The notes below the pieces were generated by a model. It was not told the DNA's origin. It worked only from the letters and a program-made list of their open reading frames with translations, and did not search any database. From Mogibacterium diversum_A (lineage in GTDB: Bacteria; Bacillota; Clostridia; Peptostreptococcales; Anaerovoracaceae): a stretch of DNA of 64,000 nucleotides. Positions 42,447 through 51,942 of the stretch are shown one piece after another. The DNA lies in NCBI RefSeq assembly GCF_938028775.1, contig NZ_CALIZG010000005.1, positions 1 through 64,000 of the forward strand, read 5' to 3'. Both the position numbers and the translations under genes were made by a program. Each line of letters opens with the position of its first letter. The stretch's first letter is position 1.

Positions 42447-45400
42447 ATGCTGAACCTATTTATGGCACGAGAGTGCATGAACAAGGAGAAGTTCATATAC
42501 GAAAATATAAAAGGCAAGACGTATGTATTGGTTCCGAACCAGTACACCCTTGTCGCGGAAGAACAGGCACTTAAGTACACCGGTAGTGCCTGTCTTCTTG
42601 ATATTGAAATTCTTTCATTAAATAGATTAGGTCAGAGGATAATGGCAGAGCACGGTAAGGAGAATATCGAAATTCTCGACAAGTATGGTCGCCATATGCT
42701 TCTGTACAAGATTATAAAGTCGCACAAAGATGAGCTTGAAGTATTTAAAGCTTCAGCTGAACAGAGCGGATTTATAGATATGGTCAATGACTTCATCGCT
42801 GATTTCAAGCAGCAAGACTGCTCACTAGATGAACTCAAATATGCAATCGATTCAGATAGTAACAGTGAGCTGCTTTCACACAAGCTGCATGAATTGATGC
42901 TTATAATCGATGAATATGAGTCAGAGCTAAAAGGTAGATACATAGATTCTGAAGACTATATCTCGATGTATGTATCGTTAATCGGAGAGTCGACGCTACT
43001 TGAAAATCATTCGGTATGGGTGTATGGATTTGATACTCTTGCGCCCAAGTCGATGGATGCTCTAATTGAGATGGCAAAGCGTGTAGATGTCAATATTATG
43101 GTCAATATCAGTGACTTTGATCTAGACACCATCCTGATAGCAGCGCTGACATCTAGGGCGGATTCGGCGGGTGTAGCGATATCAAAGGAATATGTGCCTG
43201 ATGAATATAGAGCATATGGTAGAGAGACGCTCGACTATTTGGAGGAGAACTTATTTAGGACTGTATTAAGCTCGAGAGAGTCCGTAATGAAGGTGCCGGA
43301 TGAAGACACGATAAATGATGAAGTAAGACTTGTTGAGTGCGCAAACCCTTTCTATGAAGCGGAGAGTGCCGCCTCATATATATATGAGCTAATTCGCGAT
43401 AAAGGATACAGGATGAATGATATTGCAGTAATCTGTAATGATGATTCATCTAGGAAACCCATAATCCGCAGAACTTTTGAGGAGTATGGGATTCCACTTT
43501 TTGTCGATTCCAGAAGGACAATTACTGATTCGATGGCTGCGAGATTTATAGTGAGCCTTCTAGAGTTTGTGCTTCAAGGGTATAGGACTTCAGCTCTGTT
43601 CGTAATGCTCAAGACTGAACTTACGAGTATTGAGAGAGAAGATATCGAAATGCTGGAGAATTATGCGCGTAATTACAAGATACGTGGTAATATGTGGACT
43701 AGAGCATTTAAGTACGGGCATTTCGAGTATACTGAAGAAGAATTCGAAAGGCTTGAGAGCACGAGAAACTACATAATGGAGCAAGTTGCGAAGCTTCGTG
43801 AGATAGCGGAGAGTTCAGGGACAGTTGCTGAATTCGTGTTTGATTTGATTAAAATCTTGGAAGAGGAATGGGAGCTGCCAAGCAGATTGCAGGCTGTATC
43901 TGAAGCTCAGGCTGAAGAGGGATATAACGAGGAGGCGCAGAATACCGCCCAGAGCTATGAGGCTTGCGTCAAGATTCTGGAACAATTAGCAGCCGTTTTG
44001 GGCGATGAAACCTTTGATAAAACTAGGTCCGAAGAGATATTGCAGCTCTACAAAAAAGGTCTTGAATCCGTTGACATCGGAATTATTCCACCTGCACTGG
44101 ACGGAATAATTATGGGATCTATGATTAGGACAAGACCAGGATCGCTTAAAGCGATGGTTGTTCTTGCAGCCAATGAAGGTGTACTTCCCATGGAGCCTGC
44201 TTCGGAGGGGATTTTCTCTGTAGATGAAAAGGAATTTTTTAAGGAGCACAATTTCCCTATTGGTCATCTTGATGAACTAAAGATGACTGAGGAAAACGTG
44301 GCTATGTATAGGCTAATTTCAAAGCCGTACGAGAGATTATACATGAGCTGGTCGCTTTCTGATTCGGAGGGGCAGGACTGTAAACCATCTTCGCTTGTTG
44401 ATGCGTTCAGGTCGGCGCTGCCATCAATCAAGATCCACAACGATGTCATCTCAAGTGGATTAGACATAAATGTCATAAATAATCCAAAGACAGCTATGCG
44501 CCACTTGCTCAACTATCTGAAGGGTAGGCGGTCACTAGAGCATCTAGCAGATGAGAAAAAAGCTAAGATGATTACTGATTCGATAATTGCTTGGTATCGA
44601 AAAAATGATCCGGAGACATTCGATGCAGCCATGAATGCCGCGAGAGATGATAACTCTGCGGAGCCTATTTCCAGTGTTATGGCGGAGCGGTTGTTCGCTA
44701 GGCCTCACGGTGACTTCTCATTCTCACCGACTAGAATCGAGAGCTTTAATCACTGCCCGTTCAAGCATTTTGTATCATATGGTTTAAGACCCAGAGAAGA
44801 TCGTGAGTTTAGCGGTTCCTCTCGTGAGATAGGGGATATATACCACGAATGCATCATGAGGGTCTCCAAGAAACTAGAGACTGAAGAGCTTTGGGCTAGT
44901 ATTACCGATGAAGAGATTAGGAATCTTGTGAGAGCTACGCTCGAGGAAATCGCTGGTGACTATAGGGATGGTCTCTTTGCCTCCGATGGTCGTGAGCAGT
45001 ATAGACTTGAGAGAGTCGCAAGGGTTTGTTCGCGTGTAGCAGGAAACCTCGCAGAACAGATTAGACTAGGTAAGGTCGAGAAGTCCTATTTTGAAGAGGA
45101 ATTTAAGAGAGGCAAGCTTTTTGCACCTATTGAACTCGAGATTGGTGGTAAGAAGATTTTTATCGAGGGTAAAATCGATAGGGTTGACGTGTTTGAAGGT
45201 GGCGATATAAGAATAATCGACTACAAGACCGGGTCAGATAAGGTTGATATAGAGCAGATGAGGTGTGGATATAAGATGCAGCTCATGGTGTACATGCAGG
45301 GGGCGAAGTCTGAAGAAAGGAAGCCTGCTGGTGTGTTCTACTACAATATCAAGGATGTTTCGGTGAATGTAGAAGGTTCGAAGGATGCTTCTGAGGTGGT

Positions 45401-45722
45401 GGATAGCGAGCTTAAGAAAGACTTGATTTTAAATGGACTATGTATCGATGAAAAAGATGTCATAGAAGAGATGCCAAGCTCTCTACTCGGCAATAAGAAG
45501 ATGATCATAACCCGTGATTTGTTCGAGAGTATAGAACAGGACGTATGCCAGTCGATTCAAGATATCAGTGAGCATATTGTCGCTGGAGATGTGAGCATAT
45601 CTCCAACAAAAAAACGAACGTCAAGTGACACTAAAGGAGAATGCACATACTGCAGCTACAATTCAATCTGCAGATTTGATGTAACGTATAGAGGAAACAA
45701 GTATAGGGAAGTAGATGGGTAA
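42447..45722 (+). CDS. addB: ATP-dependent helicase/nuclease subunit B (AddB/RexB)
   Basis: A 1091-residue AddB-type protein, half of the AddAB enzyme that processes double-strand breaks for recombination. The C-terminal PD-(D/E)XK nuclease domain contains IDRVDVFEGGDIRIIDYKTG, and the four iron-sulfur cysteines are at 770 (FNHCPFKHF) and 1066, 1069, 1075 (ECTYCSYNSIC). The N-terminus, where Bacillus AddB has a Walker A loop, reads LFMARECMNKEKF without GxGKT, so it should not bind ATP. The expected addA does not follow; the next gene is a WalJ-type hydrolase with an 8-bp overlap. Confidence 0.88.
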   Translation: MLNLFMARECMNKEKFIYENIKGKTYVLVPNQYTLVAEEQALKYTGSACLLDIEILSLNRLGQRIMAEHGKENIEILDKYGRHMLLYKIIKSHKDELEVFKASAEQSGFIDMVNDFIADFKQQDCSLDELKYAIDSDSNSELLSHKLHELMLIIDEYESELKGRYIDSEDYISMYVSLIGESTLLENHSVWVYGFDTLAPKSMDALIEMAKRVDVNIMVNISDFDLDTILIAALTSRADSAGVAISKEYVPDEYRAYGRETLDYLEENLFRTVLSSRESVMKVPDEDTINDEVRLVECANPFYEAESAASYIYELIRDKGYRMNDIAVICNDDSSRKPIIRRTFEEYGIPLFVDSRRTITDSMAARFIVSLLEFVLQGYRTSALFVMLKTELTSIEREDIEMLENYARNYKIRGNMWTRAFKYGHFEYTEEEFERLESTRNYIMEQVAKLREIAESSGTVAEFVFDLIKILEEEWELPSRLQAVSEAQAEEGYNEEAQNTAQSYEACVKILEQLAAVLGDETFDKTRSEEILQLYKKGLESVDIGIIPPALDGIIMGSMIRTRPGSLKAMVVLAANEGVLPMEPASEGIFSVDEKEFFKEHNFPIGHLDELKMTEENVAMYRLISKPYERLYMSWSLSDSEGQDCKPSSLVDAFRSALPSIKIHNDVISSGLDINVINNPKTAMRHLLNYLKGRRSLEHLADEKKAKMITDSIIAWYRKNDPETFDAAMNAARDDNSAEPISSVMAERLFARPHGDFSFSPTRIESFNHCPFKHFVSYGLRPREDREFSGSSREIGDIYHECIMRVSKKLETEELWASITDEEIRNLVRATLEEIAGDYRDGLFASDGREQYRLERVARVCSRVAGNLAEQIRLGKVEKSYFEEEFKRGKLFAPIELEIGGKKIFIEGKIDRVDVFEGGDIRIIDYKTGSDKVDIEQMRCGYKMQLMVYMQGAKSEERKPAGVFYYNIKDVSVNVEGSKDASEVVDSELKKDLILNGLCIDEKDVIEEMPSSLLGNKKMIITRDLFESIEQDVCQSIQDISEHIVAGDVSISPTKKRTSSDTKGECTYCSYNSICRFDVTYRGNKYREVDG

Positions 45723-46527
45723 ATTAAAGATAGCATCTATCGGTAGCAGTAGCTCCGGTAATGCGTATATCATCTCAGATGGAAATACGAGATTGTTGCT
45801 AGATGTTGGTCTCACAGCAAAGCGAATCAAAGAGGGGCTTGCTGAGTGCAGACTCGGTGCGGAGGATATTCAAGGCGTATTTGTCACACATGAACATACC
45901 GATCACGTAAAAAGCATAAGGGCAATTGCAAAAGCTTGTACGAATGCGAAAGTATATACATCTCGAGGAACGATATACAACTGTGATAAGTTTGAATATG
46001 TAAAGTCAGAGCAGCTAGAGTGTATGGCAGCACAGGATGTGGTCAGAATTGGGGATATATGTGTTAAGGCGTTTTCCCTTTCTCACGATGCAAGTGAGCC
46101 AATAGGGTTTAGCTTTACTGAGGACGGAGAACAGCTATCTGTTGCAACTGATACAGGGATAGTTACGGATGAAATTGCTGAAGAACTTGCTAGTGCAAAC
46201 ACTCTCGTGTTCGAAGCGAATCATGAGGAGAGCATTCTACAGATGGGAGATTACCCATATTCGCTAAAGCGCCGTATCCTAGGGGAACACGGTCACCTTT
46301 CCAATGTGACAAGTGGGATTGCTCTTGCGAGGGGGCTACTTGCGCGAAAAGAAGCTGGTCTTCCGAGCCCCACGCAGCGAATAATGCTCGCACACTTGAG
46401 CACTCACAACAACACGCCGGATACTGCGTTGCTGACTGTTAAGAATATTTTAAATGAGAATGATCTGCGTCAAGGGAATGATTTTACACTAACGGTGGCG
46501 GCAAAGGACAAGTTAACGACGCTATAA
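45715..46527 (+). CDS. Metallo-beta-lactamase fold hydrolase, WalJ/YycJ-like
   Basis: A 270-residue metal-dependent hydrolase. It begins KIASIGSSSSGNAYII and has the metal motif THEHTDHVKSI, then LSHDASEPIGFSF, ANHEESIL and AHLSTHNNTP, as in YycJ/WalJ proteins that act as 5'-3' exonuclease-type enzymes in mismatch repair or in cell-wall-linked regulation. Unlike Bacillus, no walRK genes are next to it; it sits between addB and rlmH. Start overlaps addB. Confidence 0.88.
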   Translation: MGKLKIASIGSSSSGNAYIISDGNTRLLLDVGLTAKRIKEGLAECRLGAEDIQGVFVTHEHTDHVKSIRAIAKACTNAKVYTSRGTIYNCDKFEYVKSEQLECMAAQDVVRIGDICVKAFSLSHDASEPIGFSFTEDGEQLSVATDTGIVTDEIAEELASANTLVFEANHEESILQMGDYPYSLKRRILGEHGHLSNVTSGIALARGLLARKEAGLPSPTQRIMLAHLSTHNNTPDTALLTVKNILNENDLRQGNDFTLTVAAKDKLTTL

Positions 46528-46557
46528 GGTTTAAATAGTAAAATCAAAGGAATTTAA

Positions 46558-47037
46558 ATGAAGATTAGAATAATTTGTATAGGAAAGCTAAAAGAGAAAT
46601 ACTGGACTTCTGCTGCATCTGAATACAGCAAGCGAATATCAGGATATGCGAATATTGAGATTGTAGAACTCAAGGAGAGCAGGCTTCCTTCAAACCCATC
46701 TGAAGCCGATGAAAATTCTGTGCTCATCCGCGAAGGGCAGAACATCCTAAGCAAGATAAAGGAAAGCGACCATGTGATTGCTATGGAAATAGAAGGTGAA
46801 CAGATTGATTCAGTAGAGTTAGCTAAGAAAATTCAGGGTGCATTTGATACAAAGTCTTCTACCATAGACTTTGTAATCGGTGGTAGCCTTGGACTCTCAG
46901 ATGAAGTGAAAAAAAGGGCGGACTACGGGTTATCGTTTTCAAAGATGACATTCCCGCACCAGATGGCGAGGATTATGCTTCTCGAGCAGATATACAGAGC
47001 TTTTAAGATTAACAGTGGAGAGACATACCATAAGTGA
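46558..47037 (+). CDS. rlmH: 23S rRNA (pseudouridine1915-N3) methyltransferase RlmH
   Basis: A 159-residue SPOUT methyltransferase with the typical start MKIRIICIGKLKEKYW and the knot region DFVIGGSLGLSDEVKKRADYGLSFSKMTFPHQMARIMLLEQIYRAF. It methylates pseudouridine 1915 of 23S rRNA in complete ribosomes. AAAGGAA precedes the ATG. The yycJ-rlmH order is common in Firmicutes. Confidence 0.96.
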   Translation: MKIRIICIGKLKEKYWTSAASEYSKRISGYANIEIVELKESRLPSNPSEADENSVLIREGQNILSKIKESDHVIAMEIEGEQIDSVELAKKIQGAFDTKSSTIDFVIGGSLGLSDEVKKRADYGLSFSKMTFPHQMARIMLLEQIYRAFKINSGETYHK

Positions 47038-47115
47038 TTGTATCCACGCATGTGATTGTATCGAATAATCCAATCAATGTTCATGTAATGATGCATTTAG
47101 CGCAGAAATAATATA

Positions 47116-47149
47116 CAAGAAGACCTCCACTTAAGTGGAGGTCTTCTTG
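47116..47149. terminator. Palindromic terminator between rlmH and the DMT gene
   Basis: CAAGAAGACCTCCAC and its exact complement form a long stem at a tight loop; T tracts around are interrupted. Confidence 0.75.
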
Positions 47150-47216
47150 TACTTTTTACTTTATACTTTGCGAACATTATGAGGGTTAGGGATGTCTCGT
47201 AATGTCGTAAACTAAT

Positions 47217-48101
47217 TTATCTAGCTAGCTGTGGCTTTTTTATCAAAGGTGTAACTGCTGGGATGACGATGCTGGTAAGTATAAGAATTCCACCAATCAT
47301 GCCAGTAGTTCCTAGTCTTTCATTCAGGAATGTGTATCCGAGTATCGCAGTGACGAGCGGATTAAATGCACAAAATAGTCCTGAGATAGATGCAGATAAT
47401 TTGCTCTGTGCAACTGGCTGAAGCGTGAAGCCAAAGCAGGTGCATACTATTGCTAGAAACATTATCACGCCCCATGCCTTAGGTGCGGTAGGGAAACTTG
47501 GTCCTTCGACAACCATAGCTAGTATATATGACGAAGCTCCTATAAATGCAACCTGGACTATTCCGAGCATAAAAGGATCATCACGCTTTGAAAATCTGTC
47601 GGTAGCCACTACGGCGCATGTGTACGCTAGTGCGCTGAGTATGCACATGAATTCTCCGAAGGTAAGTCCTATATGACCATCCTTAAGTGTCAAGAATCCA
47701 ACACCAGCTAGTGCGACTAGAGCGCTGATAATTGCGGAAGCTCTAGGGACTCTTCTAACCAACAATGCATCCGCTAGCGGAACGAAAATAATCGCGGTAT
47801 TCTCTAGGAATGATGTAGTCGAAGAATTTGTCATCTTGAGCCCAATCAATTCAGTGGTCATCGTCAGTAGGAAGAAAAAACCAATGATTGAACCGTGGAT
47901 GACAAGCTGCTTGTCAACTTTCTTGATATCCTTGCGGAATAGAAAGAGTAAGATAATAGCAGCAAGTGGGAAGCGGTAGCCGTTCAATGTGAGCGGCCCC
48001 ATATATGATAAACCCGTTGTTGCGAATAGGAGCGAGGTTGCACGCAGTGAAATTACTGTAAACAGCAATATCATAGCGCGATTTCTTCTCTTCGTATCCA
48101 C
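47217..48101 (-). CDS. EamA/DMT-family exporter
   Basis: A 294-residue carrier with ten helices arranged as two five-helix halves, each ending in an EamA-type helix (ALVALAGVGFLTLKDG and AILGYTFLNERLGTTGMIGGILILTSIV). Members export amino acids or other metabolites. It starts with GTG behind GGGGG. It is divergent from a LysR-type gene and is therefore probably its target. Confidence 0.85.
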   Translation of the reverse strand: MDTKRRNRAMILLFTVISLRATSLLFATTGLSYMGPLTLNGYRFPLAAIILLFLFRKDIKKVDKQLVIHGSIIGFFFLLTMTTELIGLKMTNSSTTSFLENTAIIFVPLADALLVRRVPRASAIISALVALAGVGFLTLKDGHIGLTFGEFMCILSALAYTCAVVATDRFSKRDDPFMLGIVQVAFIGASSYILAMVVEGPSFPTAPKAWGVIMFLAIVCTCFGFTLQPVAQSKLSASISGLFCAFNPLVTAILGYTFLNERLGTTGMIGGILILTSIVIPAVTPLIKKPQLAR

Positions 48102-48191
48102 CTCGGACCCCCACTTTCTTAATATAAACTGATGTAACTAAATTATAATAAAAAATCTATTTTGATAATATCGCTAAATAATCAAATGTAT

Positions 48192-48208
48192 TATGATAAA
48201 ATATCATA
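48192..48208. promoter_or_regulatory. Dyad in the LysR/DMT intergenic region
   Basis: TATGATA-AAA-TATCATA is a perfect dyad 81 bp before the lysR start and 91 bp from the DMT start. LysR proteins often bind T-N11-A dyads in divergent promoters. A second inverted pair TTTGAT/ATCAAA lies at 48161-48186. Confidence 0.5.
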
Positions 48209-48272
48209 ACATGATTAAATCTTTAAAGCAGTTCTGCCATAGGGTAGAAATGAGGATATAAGAGGATATAAA

Positions 48273-49184
48273 ATGGAAGTTGAGAAAGTCAAGGCACTGC
48301 TTCGTGCAATTGATCTGGGGAACATGTCTTCAGCAGCTGCTGAGCTCGGATATACTCCTTCAGGAATTAGCCGTATGATGGCATCATTAGAGGAAGAGAC
48401 TGGGGTCCGTCTTGTAAATAGAAATAGGAATGGCATTTCGCCTACAGAGGCATGCAATCAGCTTCTGCCCAGCTTCATATCTCTAGTTAACTCTGCCAAT
48501 CACTTAGAACAAAATATCGCAGAAATTAGTGGAGTGATAACAGGCGAAGTTCGCGTGGCTACAGCCTACTCTACATACTACAAGTTCCTAACGGATTTGA
48601 TTAAGGAGTTTTGCGTAGAGTATCCGGGCATCGCAGTTGACGTCACTGCAGGAAGGAGTTCAGCCCTAATGGCAGAGCTTGAACGCGATAAATTGGACTT
48701 TTGTCTTATAAGCTACCGTGAGGGTACCTGTGAATGGATGCATCTCATAGATGACCCGTTTTACATATGGGTGCCAAAGGACCATCCAGCAGTAGCTGAT
48801 GGTGTTTATGATATCCACAGGATATATGATGATAGTTACATCGATTTATATCCTGGTCGAGAGAGTGACGGTTCTTTGATGTTCAAGTCATATGATATTA
48901 ATCCCCCTATTAGGTATAAAACCTCAGATGCTTTCGCAGCATACTCAATGGTTGAAGCAGGATTGGGGGTGACTACTGTTAATGGAGTTTCAATAAATCA
49001 ATGGCACGGAAATGTCACGGCGCTGCCAATCTCACCGAGCTATAATGTACCTATAGGTATTGCAGTTCCTGAAACTGAGAGAATCTCACCGGCGGCTAAA
49101 AGATTTAGAGATTTTGCGCTTGTTTTTTTTGAAGAACATAAACGGCATATGATGGAAATTATTAATGATAATGATAAAAAATAG
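48273..49184 (+). CDS. LysR-family transcriptional regulator
   Basis: A 303-residue regulator with an N-terminal winged helix (VKALLRAIDLGNMSSAAAELGYTPSGISRMMASLEEETG) and an effector domain of the periplasmic-binding type. AGAGGATAT precedes the ATG. It is divergent from the EamA exporter, with a strong dyad between, so exporter control is likely. The effector is unknown. Confidence 0.88.
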   Translation: MEVEKVKALLRAIDLGNMSSAAAELGYTPSGISRMMASLEEETGVRLVNRNRNGISPTEACNQLLPSFISLVNSANHLEQNIAEISGVITGEVRVATAYSTYYKFLTDLIKEFCVEYPGIAVDVTAGRSSALMAELERDKLDFCLISYREGTCEWMHLIDDPFYIWVPKDHPAVADGVYDIHRIYDDSYIDLYPGRESDGSLMFKSYDINPPIRYKTSDAFAAYSMVEAGLGVTTVNGVSINQWHGNVTALPISPSYNVPIGIAVPETERISPAAKRFRDFALVFFEEHKRHMMEIINDNDKK

Positions 49185-49261
49185 TTTAAGTTATAAGTGT
49201 GCAATATAATATAGCTAAATGATATATGTGGCATAATGATAAAGGATATGGAGGTGCTAGG

Positions 49262-49444
49262 ATGAACAAGAAGCATAATAAAGCTGGAAATACAGTGGAT
49301 GAGCATAATTTAAAACAGGCATTTAAGGCAGATAGACCGCGCAAAAACCGCAAGGAACGAATGGCGAGGATTATGGCTATATTGATGATTATACTTATGG
49401 TAGGGTTCTCATTCATAACTGCGGGCATATTTCTTTTAGATTAG
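49262..49444 (+). CDS. Small single-pass membrane protein
   Basis: A 60-residue protein with a highly charged N-terminal half (KADRPRKNRKERMARIM) and one C-terminal helix (AILMIILMVGFSFITAGIFLL), so the basic part stays in the cytoplasm. TATGGAGG gives a good ribosome binding site for the ATG at 49262; a longer frame from 49226 includes that site and is unlikely. Its size and shape recall the DUF4044-type small proteins of Firmicutes, but I cannot confirm that. Function unknown. Confidence 0.6.
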   Translation: MNKKHNKAGNTVDEHNLKQAFKADRPRKNRKERMARIMAILMIILMVGFSFITAGIFLLD

Positions 49445-49499
49445 AATATAATTAAATAGATAAAAAATTGTGTAAAAATTGGTTGTGCTATATTCCATG

Positions 49500-49533
49500 A
49501 CAAGGCTTTGACAAGTCAAAGCCTTGTTTTTTT
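49500..49533 (+). terminator. Strong terminator before the V-ATPase operon
   Basis: ACAAGGCTTTGAC pairs perfectly with GTCAAAGCCTTGT around AA, with a run of eight T. Confidence 0.93.
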
Positions 49534-49546
49534 GCCCTTTGCTTGT

Positions 49547-49575
49547 TTGTAAAGAATTTTGATGAGTGATATAAT
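49547..49575 (+). promoter_or_regulatory. Promoter of the V-type ATPase operon
   Basis: TTGTAA, 17 bp, TATAAT with an extended -10 TG (TGATATAAT), about 70 bp before the first gene and directly behind the preceding terminator. Confidence 0.82.
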
Positions 49576-49646
49576 TCAGATTAAATCACGTCCTATATGA
49601 TTTTAGGTCTTTTGGCTAATTTTACAGGACAGAAAGGATAACGCTT

Positions 49647-49973
49647 ATGTCGATAGCAGGTATTGAAAAAGTCAGGGAAGCTGAGGCGAAAGCAGCTCAG
49701 ATTAAAAAATCATCTGAAGAAGCTGCAGCTCAGATTATAGCTGACGGTAAGAAGGAATCTAAGGTTCTACTAGAAGATGCTGAAAAAAAAGGTACCGAGA
49801 CTTACAAGGCTGCAATTGCCTTCGCTGAAGCTAAGGCAGAGGAGTCATATCAAAAGAAGATAGATTCAGAAGCCGTTTTATGCGAGCAACTTAAAGCCTC
49901 AGCTAGAGAGAATCTCATGCAAGCAGCTTCAGCAATCGTCGGAAAGGTAGTGGGTGCTTATGGCAACGATTAA
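49647..49973 (+). CDS. V-type ATP synthase peripheral-stalk subunit (G/H type)
   Basis: A 108-residue, almost entirely helical coiled-coil protein rich in Ala, Glu and Lys (EKVREAEAKAAQIKKSSEEAAAQ). It stands first in the operon, where E. hirae has ntpF and archaea ahaH, and forms with NtpE the stator stalk holding V1 against V0. AAAGGATAACG precedes the ATG. Its 3' end overlaps the start of subunit I. Confidence 0.8.
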   Translation: MSIAGIEKVREAEAKAAQIKKSSEEAAAQIIADGKKESKVLLEDAEKKGTETYKAAIAFAEAKAEESYQKKIDSEAVLCEQLKASARENLMQAASAIVGKVVGAYGND

Positions 49974-51942
49974 AATGAAAAAGTTGTCCGTCATAGGTAT
50001 GAACGATGAGAAGCAAGCGCTGATTAAAGAGCTCATGGATCTCGGGATTGTCGAAGTCGCAAATCCTGAAGGCAAGCTTCAAAGTGAAGAGTGGACGAAC
50101 CTTGTTGTGAAGGATGGCGATGAAGCTACTTTGGCTGAATTCGACAAGAAGATCTCATATGCTGACTCAGCACTATCTTTACTAGATAGATATGACGGCA
50201 GCAAGAAGCCGATGTTTCCAGCCCGCAGGGTTGTTACGGAGGCTGAGTATTGTGAGATTTTAGGAAAAGAGAAGGAGTTTGAGGAGGAAGTACATCGCTT
50301 AAATGAGTATGGCAGTGGTATTGCCGATGCTTACAGTAAAGCAAACTCGGCAGAGGTACTCAAGCTGTCGCTTGAACCTTGGAGAGCATATAAACTTCCT
50401 ATTGAGCTCACAGAGACAGAGTGTTTAAGTATTCGCATTGGACTGATGCCACTAAGTACGGATGTTCAGGAAGTCGAGAACGAACTGGAAGCTGCAGGAC
50501 TACCTTCAGTAGTGCAGTGTGTCAACAAGGACAAGGAACAGATGTATGTTAATGTGTGGTATTTTAGAGATGACGAAGATGCTGCACTCGAAATAATCAA
50601 ACGCTATGGCTTTACCATTGCTCCAATTGCAGAGCTTGAAGGAACGGCAGAGGAGAATATCTCTAGGGCTGAGCATGCGATTGCCGATGCTAATAGTGAG
50701 AGAGAGAGTCTTGAACTCAAGGTCAAAGAGATGGAGAAATCCAGAGCTGATGTTGAGTGTTACCACGATATCATGGTAATTGGGCGCGATAAAGCATTCG
50801 TTCGCAGTAGACTTCTCACAACTGATGAGACGTTCACCTTTGATGGATGGACACCAAAATTCGCTTCTAGCAAGGTTGAAAAATTGCTGGAAAAATACAC
50901 ATGTTGGTACGAACTGACAGACCCCGATGAAGATGAGGATGTACCGGTGCGTCTACAGAACAAAAAGTTCTTTGCACCAATCGAATTTATCACGGAGATG
51001 TATTCGTTACCTAATTGGAAAGAGATTGATCCGACATCAATTTTCGCGATTTTCTATATCATATTCTTCGGAATTATGTTCGGAGATGTGGGATATGGAA
51101 TCATATTATGCGTAATGTCGGTATATGCACTTAAGAAGAACAAACTGTATGAGGGAGGACCATATAAGCTCCTGAAAGTATTATTCTACAGCGGAATCTC
51201 CAGTATATTCTGGGGCGTTATGTTTGGAAGTTTCTTCGGAGACCTCATCCCTGTAGTCGCAAAGACGTTCTTCGGTAAGACAATTGTCATCAATCCGTTA
51301 TGGCTGGATCCAGCTAAATCACCGATGATATTCCTCGTGTTCTCATGCGGTCTCGGCGTTATACACCTGTTTGTCGGAATGGGGATTAAAGCGTACGAAG
51401 AGATAAGGGATGGAAAGTTCCTCGATGCATGTAAGGATGTATTTGCATGGTATCTAATCGTTGCAGGAATTATACTGATGTTGTTTGGAGCGAGAGTTTC
51501 TTCTGGAGCTCCTGGCATTGGTAAGATTATGGCAATAATAGGTCTGGTTGCAGCTATAGTCCTTCCGTTCATAACCAATAAAGGAATTACGAAGGGACTC
51601 GGCATCTGGGACATCTATAGTGGATTGACAGGAAATCTGTCCGATATACTCTCGTATTCGAGACTTCTCGGACTTGGTCTAGCTTCTACATCAATAGCTC
51701 AGGTATTTAACTTCCTGGCTTCGATGGGAGGTAAAAGTGTAGTCGGAGTGGTTATGTTCCTGGTAATAGGAATTCTAGGACACACACTAAACTTCGGAAT
51801 CAATGCCCTGGGAGCATTTGTTCACTCCTGCAGACTTCAGTACGTAGAGTTCTTCGGTAGATTCTATGAAGGTGAAGGTAAAGCATTTGAACCGTTAAGC
51901 AGAGATACGAAGTATATTAATGTAATTAAGGAGGCAAAATAA
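49960..51942 (+). CDS. ntpI: V-type ATP synthase subunit I (a-subunit)
   Basis: A 660-residue subunit with a soluble N-terminal half (about 1-330, with coiled coil) that meets the peripheral stalks, and a C-terminal half with about seven to eight helices forming the ion half-channels next to the c-ring. GLTGNLSDILSYSRLLGLGLAS carries the conserved Arg (SRLLGLGL) that faces the c-subunit Glu. An ATG at 49960 is preferred to the GTG six bases before it. The stop overlaps the start of the c-subunit gene. Confidence 0.92.
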   Translation: MATIKMKKLSVIGMNDEKQALIKELMDLGIVEVANPEGKLQSEEWTNLVVKDGDEATLAEFDKKISYADSALSLLDRYDGSKKPMFPARRVVTEAEYCEILGKEKEFEEEVHRLNEYGSGIADAYSKANSAEVLKLSLEPWRAYKLPIELTETECLSIRIGLMPLSTDVQEVENELEAAGLPSVVQCVNKDKEQMYVNVWYFRDDEDAALEIIKRYGFTIAPIAELEGTAEENISRAEHAIADANSERESLELKVKEMEKSRADVECYHDIMVIGRDKAFVRSRLLTTDETFTFDGWTPKFASSKVEKLLEKYTCWYELTDPDEDEDVPVRLQNKKFFAPIEFITEMYSLPNWKEIDPTSIFAIFYIIFFGIMFGDVGYGIILCVMSVYALKKNKLYEGGPYKLLKVLFYSGISSIFWGVMFGSFFGDLIPVVAKTFFGKTIVINPLWLDPAKSPMIFLVFSCGLGVIHLFVGMGIKAYEEIRDGKFLDACKDVFAWYLIVAGIILMLFGARVSSGAPGIGKIMAIIGLVAAIVLPFITNKGITKGLGIWDIYSGLTGNLSDILSYSRLLGLGLASTSIAQVFNFLASMGGKSVVGVVMFLVIGILGHTLNFGINALGAFVHSCRLQYVEFFGRFYEGEGKAFEPLSRDTKYINVIKEAK

